NCBI RefSeq assembly: GCF_004136315.1
Contig: NZ_CP029562.1
Location: forward strand, 248,001-312,000
DNA length: 64,000 nt
Source of the DNA: Mesorhizobium sp. Pch-S
Lineage (GTDB): Bacteria > Pseudomonadota > Alphaproteobacteria > Rhizobiales > Rhizobiaceae
Reading direction: 5' to 3'
Part shown: positions 38,723 to 48,648 of the stretch, one piece after another
Layout: every line of letters begins with the position of its first letter
How positions within the stretch are numbered: position 1 is the stretch's first letter
Position numbers and translations under genes: made by a program
The notes under the pieces: generated by a model
Databases searched by the model: none
Told to the model about the DNA's origin: nothing
The model's input: the letters and a program-made list of their open reading frames with translations, nothing else

Positions 38723-41383
38723 CTACTTCGCGACCGCAGCCTGCGCGGCGGCAAGGCGAGCGATCGGCACGCGGAAGGGCGAACAGGAAACATAATCCAG
38801 TCCCACTTCCTCGCAGAAGCTGATCGAAGCCGGGTCCCCACCGTGCTCGCCGCAGATGCCGAGCTTGATGGACGGACGCGTACCCCTCCCCTTTTCGGCA
38901 GCCATGCGCACCAGTTCGCCAACGCCATCGCGATCAAGCGACACGAACGGATCCTGCTCGATGATGCCTTTCTGGCGATAGGTCTCCAGGAAGGAAGCCG
39001 CATCGTCGCGCGAAATGCCGAAGGTGGTCTGCGTCAGGTCATTGGTGCCGAAGGAGAAGAATTCCGCCGTCTCCGCAATGACATGGGCGCGGATGGCTGC
39101 CCGCGGCAGCTCGATCATGGTACCGGTGAGATAGTCGATCTTGACGCCGGTCTCGTCCATCACGGCCTTGGCGACCTGGTCGATGCGCGCCTTCACGTAA
39201 TCGAGTTCCTTCACGATGCCGACCAGCGGCACCATGATTTCCGGCACCACTAGCGCGCCAGCCTTGCGACCGGCCTCGACTGCCGCCTCGAAGATGGCAC
39301 GTGCCTGCATCTCGGCGATTTCCGGATACGAGACCGCCAGGCGGCAGCCGCGATGTCCAAGCATCGGGTTGAATTCGTGCAGGGCCTCTGTGCGCTGACG
39401 CAGTTTGTCGGCCGAGACATTCATGGCAGCGGCGACCTCGGCCACCTCCTCCTCCGTCTTGGGCAGGAATTCATGCAGCGGCGGGTCGAGCAGGCGGATG
39501 GTCACCGGCAGACCTGCCATGATCTCGAACAGTTCCAGGAAATCCGAGCGCTGCATCGGCAGAAGCTTGGCAAGCGCTGAGCGACGATCCTTCTCGGTAT
39601 CGGCCAGGATCATCTCGCGCATGGCAACGATGCGGGCGCCGTCGAAGAACATGTGCTCGGTACGGCAGAGCCCGATGCCTTCGGCACCGAAGGAGCGGGC
39701 CATGCGTGCGTCAGCCGGTGTCTCGGCATTGGTGCGCACTTTCATGCGACGCGCACCATCGGCCCATTCCATGATGGCGGCGAAGTCGCCCGACAACTCG
39801 GGCTGCAGCATCGGCACGGAACCCTTCAGCACCTGGCCGTTGCCGCCATCGATGGTGATGACGTCGCCCTTCTTGAAAGTGGCGCCGAGCGCAATCAGTA
39901 CGCCTGCCTTGTGGTCGACTCGCAGCGAACCGGCGCCCGAAACGCATGGCTTGCCCATGCCGCGCGCGACCACTGCGGCGTGGCTGGTCATGCCGCCGCG
40001 CGTGGTCAGGATGCCTTCGGAAGCGTGCATGCCGTGAATGTCTTCCGGCGAGGTTTCCACGCGCACCAGTATCGCCTTGCGGCCCTGTGACTTCAGCTCC
40101 TCGGCGTCATCCGACGAGAACACGATCTCGCCCGTGGCGGCACCAGGCGATGCCGGCAGGCCGACGCCGATGACGTTGCGCTCGGCGCGCGGATCGATGG
40201 TCGGATGCAGGAGTTGGTCGAGCGAGGACGGGTCGATACGAGCCACCGCCTGCTCCTTGGTGACCAGGCCTTCATGGGCCATGTCGACCGCGATCTTCAG
40301 CGCAGCCTTGGCCGTGCGCTTTCCGGATCGGGTCTGCAGCATCCACAATTTGCCGCGCTCGATGGTGAATTCGAGGTCCTGCATGTCGCGGTAGTGCTTT
40401 TCAAGCTTGTCCGAAATCGCGACAAAGTTGGCGAAGGCCTCTGGCATCAGCTTCTGCAGTGAAGGCTTGTCGGAGCCGGCGGCGATGCGGGCGGCCTCAG
40501 TGATGTTCTGCGGCGTGCGGATGCCGGCCACGACGTCCTCGCCCTGCGCGTTCACCAGAAACTCGCCGTAGAGCAGCTTCTCGCCGGTCGAGGGATTTCG
40601 GGTGAAGGCGACGCCGGTGGCAGAAGTCTCGCCCATGTTGCCGAACACCATGGCCTGGACGTTGACGGCCGTCCCCCAGGCTTCCGGGATGTCGTGCAGG
40701 CGGCGGTAAGTGATGGCGCGCGCGTTCATCCAGCTGGAAAAGACCGCGCCGATGGCACCCCAGAGCTGCTCACGCGGGTCCTGGGGAAATGGCTTGCCCA
40801 ACTCCTCCTCAACCTTGGCCTTGTAGAGCGCAATGACGCCCTGCCATTCGATGGCAGAAAGCTCCGTATCGAGTTCGTAGCCGAGGCTTGCCTTCTGATC
40901 CTCCAGGATTTCCTCGAAGACCTCGTGATCGAGCCCCATCACGACATCGGAGTACATCTGGATGAAACGACGGTAGCTGTCATAGGCAAACCGCGCATCG
41001 CCGGAATCGCTCGCCAATGCCTCGACCGTCTCGTCGTTGAGCCCGAGGTTGAGAACTGTGTCCATCATGCCCGGCATCGATGCACGAGCGCCGGAACGCA
41101 CCGACACAAGAAGCAGTTTTTTGGGATCGCCAAAGCTGCGGCCGGTGATCCGGCCGATGTGCCCAAGCGCCTCGTCGACATCGCCCTCCAGGGTGTCGGG
41201 ATAGGCACGACCATTGGCATAATAGTGATTGCAGGCTTCGGTGGTGATCGTAAAACCCGGCGGCACCGGCAGGCCCAGGCTGCACATCTCGGCCAGATTG
41301 GCTCCCTTGCCGCCCAGCAGATTTTTATCTCCGGCGCGGCCCTCGGCCGCTCCGTCGCCAAAGGTGTAGACCCACTTGGTCAT
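38723..41383 (-). CDS. ppdK: Pyruvate, phosphate dikinase
   Basis: An 886-residue enzyme interconverting pyruvate, ATP and phosphate with PEP, AMP and pyrophosphate. The N-terminal ATP-grasp domain starts KWVYTFGDGAAEG with GGKGANLAEM near residue 25, the swivelling phosphohistidine domain has GGMTSHAAVVARGMGKPC, and the C-terminal PEP barrel has GLCRTEHMFF and GICGEHGGDPASISF with the catalytic Cys. Length fits the family. ATG at 41383 has a GAGGAG site. In rhizobia PPDK supports gluconeogenesis or PEP balance. Confidence 0.97.
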   Translation of the reverse strand: MTKWVYTFGDGAAEGRAGDKNLLGGKGANLAEMCSLGLPVPPGFTITTEACNHYYANGRAYPDTLEGDVDEALGHIGRITGRSFGDPKKLLLVSVRSGARASMPGMMDTVLNLGLNDETVEALASDSGDARFAYDSYRRFIQMYSDVVMGLDHEVFEEILEDQKASLGYELDTELSAIEWQGVIALYKAKVEEELGKPFPQDPREQLWGAIGAVFSSWMNARAITYRRLHDIPEAWGTAVNVQAMVFGNMGETSATGVAFTRNPSTGEKLLYGEFLVNAQGEDVVAGIRTPQNITEAARIAAGSDKPSLQKLMPEAFANFVAISDKLEKHYRDMQDLEFTIERGKLWMLQTRSGKRTAKAALKIAVDMAHEGLVTKEQAVARIDPSSLDQLLHPTIDPRAERNVIGVGLPASPGAATGEIVFSSDDAEELKSQGRKAILVRVETSPEDIHGMHASEGILTTRGGMTSHAAVVARGMGKPCVSGAGSLRVDHKAGVLIALGATFKKGDVITIDGGNGQVLKGSVPMLQPELSGDFAAIMEWADGARRMKVRTNAETPADARMARSFGAEGIGLCRTEHMFFDGARIVAMREMILADTEKDRRSALAKLLPMQRSDFLELFEIMAGLPVTIRLLDPPLHEFLPKTEEEVAEVAAAMNVSADKLRQRTEALHEFNPMLGHRGCRLAVSYPEIAEMQARAIFEAAVEAGRKAGALVVPEIMVPLVGIVKELDYVKARIDQVAKAVMDETGVKIDYLTGTMIELPRAAIRAHVIAETAEFFSFGTNDLTQTTFGISRDDAASFLETYRQKGIIEQDPFVSLDRDGVGELVRMAAEKGRGTRPSIKLGICGEHGGDPASISFCEEVGLDYVSCSPFRVPIARLAAAQAAVAK

Positions 41384-41733
41384 GCTCGCTCCTCAGCCTG
41401 GTTTCGCCTCAGGGCTCTTGCCCCGGGGTAAGCCTCGCGGCCTGCCTAGGATGCTGCGCTGCGAAAGGCAAGCACTTGAAACCCTCGCCCGCAGCTACAA
41501 TCGATTAAGCCATTTTAGGGGTGAGTGATGTGTCGGAAATCGGGCAGTACTCGCCACCCGGAAGGATGGCATGATGCCTTGTTTTGGACGCCGTTCCGGC
41601 AGGAAAAGGGGAATCAGTCAATCAGCGGACCACGAAGACGGCAGGCCCGCCATGTCGAACCTTCAATCCCGCAGCCCTTGAGTCTCTGGCGACCATGCAA
41701 TAAAAGAACATATGAAGAACAAGAGGTGTTGCG
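41384..41733. other. Intergenic region between ppdK and a VOC gene
   Basis: About 350 bp with divergent genes at its ends, so promoters for ppdK (minus) and the VOC gene (plus) are expected. I see no gene, repeat or strong hairpin in it. Confidence 0.5.
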
Positions 41734-42078
41734 ATGCGTAAGACAGGCAAACTCGATTACATCGAAATGCCGGCAATCAATGGCAAGCTCGACAACGTCA
41801 AGGCATTCTACAGCGCGGCCTTCTCCTGGTCGTTCACGGATTACGGCCCGACCTATTCGGCTTTCGACGAAGGCCTGGATGGCGGTTTTGATGCCGACGC
41901 CTCCGCTGCAACGGCTAAACCACTGCCGGTACTCTATTCGGAAAACCTGGAAGAGACGCTCGATGCGGTCACCAACGCCGGCGGTACGATCGTCAAGCCG
42001 ATCTTTTCTTTTCCTGGCGGCAGGCGTTTTCACTTCGTAGATCCGGCCGGCAATGAACTGGCCGTCTGGAGCGAATAG
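41734..42078 (+). CDS. VOC-family protein (glyoxalase-like fold)
   Basis: A 114-residue single-domain vicinal-oxygen-chelate protein: KLDYIEMPAINGKLDNVKAFY, then LPVLYSENLEETLDAVTNAGG, then GRRFHFVDPAGNELAVWSE, the usual C-terminal strand with the metal-ligand Glu. Such proteins are dioxygenases, isomerases or antibiotic-binding proteins, and the sequence does not decide. ATG at 41734 is the first start in frame. A very strong hairpin terminator follows directly. Confidence 0.88.
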   Translation: MRKTGKLDYIEMPAINGKLDNVKAFYSAAFSWSFTDYGPTYSAFDEGLDGGFDADASAATAKPLPVLYSENLEETLDAVTNAGGTIVKPIFSFPGGRRFHFVDPAGNELAVWSE

Positions 42079-42079
42079 C

Positions 42080-42126
42080 CGGTGCACGAGCCCCAGACCT
42101 TCAGCGGGGCTCGTGCACCGATTTTG
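42080..42126 (+). terminator. Rho-independent-type terminator after the VOC gene
   Basis: A perfect 15-bp stem, CGGTGCACGAGCCCC (42080-42094) and GGGGCTCGTGCACCG (42106-42120), with an 11-base loop, followed by ATTTTGG. It starts two bases past the VOC stop codon and separates that gene from tRNA-Gln. Confidence 0.85.
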
Positions 42127-42197
42127 GCATATTATTGGCGATTGTGCTTTTGGCCGGCTCTGCCTATAAGGCCGCTCACATCCGATTCATCGGCTGT

Positions 42198-42272
42198 TGG
42201 GGCGTCGCCAAGCGGTAAGGCATCGGTTTTTGGTACCGACATTCCCAGGTTCGAATCCTGGCGCCCCAGCCA
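42198..42272 (+). tRNA. tRNA-Gln (anticodon TTG)
   Basis: A full cloverleaf is visible: acceptor TGGGGCG pairing with CGCCCCA, D stem GCC/GGC, anticodon stem TCGGT/ACCGA with loop TTTTGGT (anticodon TTG), T stem CCAGG/CCTGG with TTCGAAT loop, discriminator G and encoded CCA. It closely follows the standard bacterial tRNA-Gln sequence. A low-GC methyltransferase gene lies immediately downstream on the other strand. Confidence 0.97.
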
Positions 42273-42356
42273 CAGACTGACAACAGATTTATTCAGCTTT
42301 CACTCAGACTTGCTCCGCCGTGCAGATCTAGGGCAGCGGTAGAATTCTGTGTGATC

Positions 42357-43013
42357 TCAATATTGCGGGGATTTTGGAAACGCTTTCGACCAATCTTTCT
42401 TAACGAAATCGAGACAGATCGACTCGTTTTCATCATAGGTGAAGCTGGTGCCATGTTCTGTGTACCGCCGGCTTATCAGCCGATAGGCCGGATTCCAGGT
42501 AAAAAACCTCGAGAAATCCATCTTGTGGGCGAATACGCCGGGCTTGTGAGAGTACGGATTCTTGAAAACGTGCCTGGGGCTGAAGTCCAGGATAGCCACC
42601 AGCCCTCCGTCGGCCAGAACACGATCCGCCTCCGCAGCTATCTTAAAATAGTCTCTTGGATCCGTCAGATACAAACAGAACCCAAAGATAAGGGTGTCGA
42701 CGCTGGAATCAGGAAGGTCGATCCTGTCGGCTGTTCCAATTTCAAATGTAATGTCTGGGTATGTTGCACGGCCGTGCGCAACAGCCTTCGTTGAGGGATC
42801 AAAGCCCCAGCATGCTGATCCGAATTTGTCGCGAAGAAGCGATAGACGTTCACCTTCTCCACACCCGATCTCGGCAATCAGCTTTGGCTGAACCTGCAAG
42901 CTCAACATTTCGCTGACGACAAGATCCGTTCCCTTGTGTCCAAGCGCTGCAAGGTTACGCTCAAACCAGGCGTCACCTTCTCCAGAGAGAAAAATGGATT
43001 TCTGCGAAGTCAT
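42357..43013 (-). CDS. Class I SAM-dependent methyltransferase
   Basis: A 218-residue methyltransferase with motif I LIAEIGCGEGERLSLL near residue 45, the acidic post-I residue in CWGFDPSTKAVA, and motif IV-like SSVDTLIFGFCLYL. The C-terminus (SFTYDENESICLDFVKKDWSKAF) is more AT-rich and Lys-rich than its surroundings. Proteins of this sort occur in surface-glycan loci, and the next leftward-transcribed gene upstream is a UDP-glucuronate epimerase, so sugar methylation is possible. Its position right beside tRNA-Gln and base composition suggest acquisition, but no integrase is present. Target unknown. Confidence 0.85.
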   Translation of the reverse strand: MTSQKSIFLSGEGDAWFERNLAALGHKGTDLVVSEMLSLQVQPKLIAEIGCGEGERLSLLRDKFGSACWGFDPSTKAVAHGRATYPDITFEIGTADRIDLPDSSVDTLIFGFCLYLTDPRDYFKIAAEADRVLADGGLVAILDFSPRHVFKNPYSHKPGVFAHKMDFSRFFTWNPAYRLISRRYTEHGTSFTYDENESICLDFVKKDWSKAFPKSPQY

Positions 43014-43165
43014 CGTAACGAGCTCGATTGAGAGGACGGTGCGGCTTGGTCATGCGAAGAAGCCACACAAAACTCGAGCTGCCAAGCAATCGAAGATCGC
43101 GATCCAAAGCTCTTTCAAGCAACATCAGCGCGATTGCAGCAGATTATGTCGCCCGGGACCAATGC

Positions 43166-44140
43166 CTATCCCCGCCCCTGCCACTCGGCGCGATACCATT
43201 CGACGAACTTCCGCAGGCCGTCCTCGATCGACGTGTTCGGCTTGAAGCCGATGGCGTGATCGAGTGCCGTGACATCGGCAAAGGTACGCTCGACATCACC
43301 AGGTTGCATCGGCTCGTATTGGCGCTTCGCCTCGATGCCGATCAGACGCTCCAGGGTGTCTATGAACTCGCCCAGCCGCACCGGGTTGTTGTTGCCGATG
43401 TTGTAGAGCCGTGCTGGTGGCGTCTCGCGTGCGGGTGGATTGTCCAAGACTTTCACCACAGCTTCGACGATATCATCTATGTAGGTAAAGTCGCGCGACA
43501 TCTCGCCTTTGTTGAAAACGCGGATCGGCTTGCCGGCAAGGATGGCTTTTGTGAAAAGCCAATAAGCCATGTCCGGCCTGCCCCACGGTCCGTAGACCGT
43601 GAAGAAGCGCAGGCCTGTAAGTGGAATGGAATAGAGATGAGCGTAGGTATGGCTCATCAGCTCGTCGGCCTTCTTGGTAGCCGCGTAAAGGGAAACCGGC
43701 GTGTCGACCTTGTCGGTCTCCGAAAACGGCACCTTCCGGTTGCCGCCATAGACCGAGCTCGACGAGGCATAGACCAGGTGCTCGAAACCGGGTTGCGCCC
43801 GGCAAAATTCCAGCACTTCCAGGTGACCGGCAATGTTGGAGCGAATGTAGGCGCGCGGATTGTCGAGCGAATAACGCACGCCGGCCTGCGCGGCGAGATG
43901 CACGACGCGTCTGATGCCAAGGCTCGAGAGCGATGCGAGGGCCGCCTCGTCCGCAATATCCAGCTTGTGGAATGAGAAATGGTTGCGTGGGGAAAGTCGC
44001 TCCAGGCGCGCCTGCTTCAGCGCCGGATCGTAATAATCGTTCAGATTATCGACGCCGATGACCTCTTCCCCCCTGTCGAGCAGGCGATGGCAGACATGGC
44101 TGCCGATGAAGCCGGCCGCGCCGGTGACGAGTATGGGCAA
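43166..44140 (-). CDS. lpsL: UDP-glucuronate 4-epimerase
   Basis: A 324-residue SDR-type epimerase that makes UDP-galacturonate from UDP-glucuronate. The NAD motif is ILVTGAAGFIGSHVCHRLL, the catalytic segment is YASSSSVYGGNRKVPF and VSLYAATKKADELMSH with YxxxK, and GLRFFTVYGPWGRPDMA is the signature of the LpsL/Cap1J group. TTG at 44140 is proposed because a GGAG site lies 8 bases before it and residues from that point match the family; an in-frame GTG at 44203 has no such support. Ugd at 20993 would supply its substrate. Products feed LPS core or capsule in rhizobia. Confidence 0.9.
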   Translation of the reverse strand: MPILVTGAAGFIGSHVCHRLLDRGEEVIGVDNLNDYYDPALKQARLERLSPRNHFSFHKLDIADEAALASLSSLGIRRVVHLAAQAGVRYSLDNPRAYIRSNIAGHLEVLEFCRAQPGFEHLVYASSSSVYGGNRKVPFSETDKVDTPVSLYAATKKADELMSHTYAHLYSIPLTGLRFFTVYGPWGRPDMAYWLFTKAILAGKPIRVFNKGEMSRDFTYIDDIVEAVVKVLDNPPARETPPARLYNIGNNNPVRLGEFIDTLERLIGIEAKRQYEPMQPGDVERTFADVTALDHAIGFKPNTSIEDGLRKFVEWYRAEWQGRG

Positions 44141-44249
44141 AATGCGTTCTCCGTGACCGCTGGTTGCGACACTGCAAGCCAGCCGACGGTTCAGTGCTAC
44201 CACCGAGATTGTCGAACGTTCAACCGCACAAATGGCGACGAAATGTCGG

Positions 44250-47200
44250 TCAGCTTGCTTCGCGCATCGCTTCCGCAGCCTGCAGGTCGACCGAAACCAG
44301 CTGACTGACGCCTTGTTCGGCCATTGTGACGCCGAACAGTCGGTCCATGCGCGCCATGGTGATCGGATTGTGGGTGATGACGACGAAACGTGTCTCGGTC
44401 GATGCCGACATTTCGTCCATCAGATTGCAGAAACGTTCGACATTGTGATCGTCGAGCGGCGCGTCGACCTCATCCAGCACACAGATCGGTGCCGGGTTGG
44501 TGAGGAAGACGGCGAAGATCAGCGACATCGCCGTCAATGCCTGTTCACCGCCGGACAGCAGCGTCATGGTCTGCGGCTTCTTGCCAGGCGGACGGGCCAG
44601 GATCTCGAGACCTGCCTCGAGCGGATCTTCCGACTCGATCAGCTGCAGTTCGGCAGTGCCGCCACCGAACAGATGCGTGAACAGCCGCTGGAAATGGCCA
44701 TTGACGAGCTCGAAGGCGGCAAGCAGTCGCTCGCGGCCTTCACGATTGAGGCTCTGGATCGCCTGGCGCAGCTTGCGGATCGCCTCGATGACGTCCTCAC
44801 GTTCGGAAACGATGGTCTCCAGCCGCTCCGAAAGCTCGCGCTGTTCCTCCTCGGCACGCAGATTGACGGCACCCAGCCGTTCACGCTCGATCTTCAGCCG
44901 CTCCAGCTGACGCTCGATCTCACCCATGTCCGGCATCGGGCTGTCAGCCTCCAGCCCGGTGTGGCGAATGACCAGATGCGGCGGTGTGTTCAGTGCTTCC
45001 TGGATACGCGCTTCCACCTCTTGCCGACGCTCGTCGGCGGCGGTCAGCCGTTCCTCGGCACGCACGCGTGCCTCGCGTGCTTCAGCGAGCGTGGTAATGG
45101 CCGCCGTCGCTGCCTTGTCGAGCTCCGCCTGTCGGTTCTCGGCCTCCTGCAGACGGTCGGCGGCGTTCTTGCGCAGCGCCTCGGCTTCGGAGAGTTGCGA
45201 CAGCAAAGCGCGGCGACGCTGGTCGAGTTCGTCGGGCGCATCGGCCAGTTGCTCGCGCTCGGCCGCAGCTTCCGCCTTGCGTTCACCAAGCGAGGCGATC
45301 TGGGCAGAGGCATTCTCTGCCCGCGACAGCCAGTTGTTGCGCTCTCCCTGAATGGCTTCCAGGCGTCGTCCCCGCGTCTCCGCTTCACGCTTGAGCCCCT
45401 CATGGACGGCGCGCGCATCGGCGAGCGTCGCCCGGTCGTGCGAGACATGAGCGGCCGCCTGCTCGAGCCGCGACTGCAGGTCGGCAAGATCGGGAGCATC
45501 TTTCAACTGCTCTTCCGCCTCGACATGGATGGCGGAGGCTTCTTCATGGGCTTCGACCACCCGCGCACGGGATTCGGTCAGGGCAGCCCGCCGCGTCGTG
45601 AACTCACCGGCCGCTCTTTCCGCCTGAACCAGCGCATTGTGCGCCGCGTCGAGCGCGTGCTGCGCTTCGCGCCAGGCCTGACGTGCCTGCTTCTCGGCCT
45701 CGATGGCGGTGCGCAGGCCAGCTTCCGCTTTGGCAAGGGCCTCCTCGGCCGCGCGCACGACACGCGTGGCGGCTATCGCCTCGGCGTCGAGTTCAGCCAA
45801 CCGGTTCTTCTGCGCCAGGCGTTGCGCGGCTGGCGTCGGTGCGTCCGCGCTCGCCGTGAAACCATCCCAGCGCCACAATGCCCCTTCACGGCTCACCAGC
45901 CGCTGGCCGGGCACCAGCAACGCTTGCAGACGCTTGCCCTCACCGGCTTCAACGATACCGATCTGCGCAAGGCGACGTGCAAGCTGCCCGGGCGCCTTGA
46001 CGACACTGGCCAGGCTGCGAACCCCCTCCGGCAGGGCCGGGTCGCCACGCTGCACATCGCCATCGCCCCAGTGTACGGGTGCGCTACGGTCCAGCGGCAC
46101 ATCGAGATCTTCGCCAAGCGCCGCGCCAAGTGCTGTCTCGAAACCGCGTTCGACGCTGATCTGTTCCAGCACGGCAGGAAAGAGGTCCCCACCACCAACC
46201 GAATTCAGGATCTTGGCCAGCGTGCGCGCTTCGGTCTCGATGCGGGCAAGTTCCGCCTTGGCCTCCTGCAAAGGAGCGCGTGATGCGGCTTCAGCAGCAC
46301 GAGCCTCGACCACCTGCTGTTCACTCTCGAGGGCTGCGGCCTCCGTGGCGGCAAGCGCTTCGGTCGCTTCTTCGACCAGGATCTTTTTCTCCGCCGGATC
46401 GGCAAGAGCAGCGATGCGCTGGCCGATTTCGGCAAGTTCACGATCGGCATCGGCAAGCTGCCGGGCGAAACGATCGCGGCGTTCAGCGGCTTCCCGCAAG
46501 GTACGTTCGATCTGGTTGCGTCCGGCCGCAGCCTCAGCCCGTTCGGCGGTCAGCTTCGCCAGTTTTTCTTCACTGGCCGCCAGCGTGGCTGTCGCCTGCT
46601 CGAAAGCGGCACGCGTGTTGGCCTCCCGCTCTGCTGCGCCGGCATTTTCAGCATTCAGCGTCTCTTCTTCCGCTGCCAGGCGCTCCAGCACGGCAGCATT
46701 GTCACGCACCATGCGCTCTTCGCGCTCGATGTCGGCGTCCAGCTGCTGCAGGCGCCGGTCGAGTTCGGTTTGGCGGGCACTGATGCGGCCTGCTTCTTCC
46801 TCGATCTGCGACTTGGCGATCGACAGCCGCTGAAAGCAGCCGCAGCTTTGGCTTCCGCATCACGCAGATCCGGCAGGCGGTGCGCGCTGATTGCCTGTTC
46901 CTTGGCGGCATTCATCTGCGAAGCGGCGCGGTCGCCGACCAGTGCGGTCGCGGTCGCCAGTGCGGAGCGCGCTTCAGCTTCCTGCGCCTTGGCAAGGGTC
47001 CAGCGCAGATGCAGCAGGGTGGCTTCCGCCTTGCGGATGTCGGCCGAGAGGTTCTTGAACCGCGACGCCTGGCGTGCCTGACGCTTCAGGCTTTCGATCT
47101 GGCTTTCCAGTTCGCCGACGACATCGTCCAGACGTTCGAGATTCTGCTCGGCGCCCTTCAACCGCAATTCCGCTTCATGGCGGCGGGTATGCAGGCCGGA

Positions 47201-47710
47201 GATGCCGGCTGCTTCTTCCAGCAGCGCGCGGCGCGCCTGGGGTTTGGCTTGGATCAGCTCGCCGATACGCCCCTGCCCGACCATCGAAGGCGAACGGGCG
47301 CCCGTCGACTGGTCGGCGAAGAGAAGCTGCACATCCTTGGCGCGCGCCTCCTTGCCATTGATGCGGTAGACAGAACCGGCCTCACGCTCGATGCGGCGGG
47401 AAACCTGCAGCTCATCGGCGTCATTGAAAGCGGACGGCGCGGTGCGATCGAGATTGTCGAGGAAAAGCGTGACTTCGGCCGTGTTGCGGGCCGGCCGTGT
47501 GTTGGAACCCGAGAAGATGACGTCGTCCATGCCGGACGCGCGCATGTTCTTGTAGGAGCTTTCGCCCATCACCCAGCGGAGGGCTTCCACCAGGTTCGAC
47601 TTGCCGCAGCCATTCGGTCCGACGATACCGGTGAGACCGCGTTCGATAACGAACTCACCGGGTTCGACGAAGGATTTGAAACCGAGCAGGCGCAGCCGCG
47701 AGAATTTCAT
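44250..47710 (-). pseudogene. smc: Chromosome segregation ATPase SMC, broken by a one-base frameshift
   Basis: SMC is the condensin ATPase that organises and separates chromosomes. The N-terminal half from ATG at 47710 has [16 protein letters not shown] and Walker A GPNGCGKS (residues 31-38). The C-terminal half has the hinge (GGGDLFPAVLEQISVERGFE), long coiled coils, the signature LLSGGEQALTAMSLIF and Walker B PICVLDEVDAPLD. The two halves are in different frames: the first frame reads [12 protein letters not shown] while the expected [15 protein letters not shown] is one frame over. One added base near 46832-46836 restores a 1153-residue protein, the normal length. Because smc is nearly indispensable, a sequencing or assembly error in a short T/A run is more likely than true loss. 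It is followed by the UDP-glucuronate epimerase gene and preceded by a DsbA-like gene. Confidence 0.9.
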
Positions 47711-47770
47711 TCGCGCAGCCCCGTACGGGCGCTCGCGCCGAGCCGCTGCCGCCCCGGCGCCGCCGGAACG

Positions 47771-48505
47771 TCAGAGCAGAGGGTCGATGATGGCCGACAT
47801 TTCCTCAATCGACAACGCACCCTTGTAGGTCTGACCGTTGATGAAGAAGGTCGGCGTTGAGTCGACCTTGAATTCGTCCGCGCCGCGCTTCTGCACTGAT
47901 CTGACTTGGTCCAGAAGTTTCTGGTCCGTCAAGCAGGCATTGAAGCTCTCCTGTGTAAAACCGGCCAGCTTGGACAATTGGAACATGGCATCCTTGACAT
48001 TTTCAGCCACGGCCCAGTTCTGCTGCTGCTTGAAGAGGACATCCACCATCGGGAAATAATTGTCGCCGGCGCAGCGCGCCAGCATGAACCCGGCCTCGGC
48101 GCGCGGATCGAACGGGAATTCGCGGAAGATCAAGCGCGCCTTGCCGGTATCGATATACTTGGTCTTCAGCTCGGGCAGCGTGGTCTCGTGGAAATGCGCG
48201 CAATGCGGGCAGGTCATCGAAGCATATTCGACGATGGTGACCTTGGCGTCGTCCTTGCCGAGCTGCCTTTCCGGCAGCGCGCCAGGCTTCAGGAGCTCGG
48301 CCATGTCGACAGAACCCGACGACTGCGGAGCAGCCGCTGCCGGCTTTGCTGCCGGCTTCATCGCGTCCGCCGGTTTGGTGGTCTCGGCTGGCTTGGCCGT
48401 TTCGGCTTCCGCCTCGCCTGCTTTGTTGCAGGCCGCGAGCGCCAGCGCGGCCGGTGCAACGGCCAGCGTGGTCAGAATGTGTCTGCGAGACAGAAGACGG
48501 TTCAT
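47771..48505 (-). CDS. DsbA-family thiol-disulfide lipoprotein
   Basis: A 244-residue exported thioredoxin-fold protein. The N-terminus has an Arg-Arg pair (SRRHILTTLAVAPAALALAAC) with lipobox LALAAC, so Cys26 is probably lipidated; a twin-arginine route is possible. A Pro/Ala-rich linker (residues 27-62) leads to the DsbA domain with CPHC at 99-102 and the cis-Pro loop STPTFFINGQTY. It would oxidise or isomerise periplasmic disulfides. The smc/dsbA-like/DUF721/mutY order is conserved in many alphaproteobacteria. Confidence 0.92.
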   Translation of the reverse strand: MNRLLSRRHILTTLAVAPAALALAACNKAGEAEAETAKPAETTKPADAMKPAAKPAAAAPQSSGSVDMAELLKPGALPERQLGKDDAKVTIVEYASMTCPHCAHFHETTLPELKTKYIDTGKARLIFREFPFDPRAEAGFMLARCAGDNYFPMVDVLFKQQQNWAVAENVKDAMFQLSKLAGFTQESFNACLTDQKLLDQVRSVQKRGADEFKVDSTPTFFINGQTYKGALSIEEMSAIIDPLL

Positions 48506-48648
48506 CGAATCACCTGATCAGGATTGGGATTTTGCAATGGATAGCCAAGGAAAAGCGAGAGTTCGCGGGAATTAAGGCATAGCGGTTCCCGAGTCCAATC
48601 GCGAAAACCTGTTGAAACGATCACGAAAGCGCGAGAGCGTGGTGAAGT

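Noticed and set aside
38003..39253. Plus-strand open frame of 416 codons
   Set aside because: Antisense to the polysaccharide deacetylase and the ppdK 3' end; it spans two real genes.
44232..46283. Plus-strand open frame of 683 codons
   Set aside because: Antisense to the coiled-coil part of smc; rich in Arg, Gln and Leu with no domain, as expected for a mirror of repetitive coiled-coil codons.
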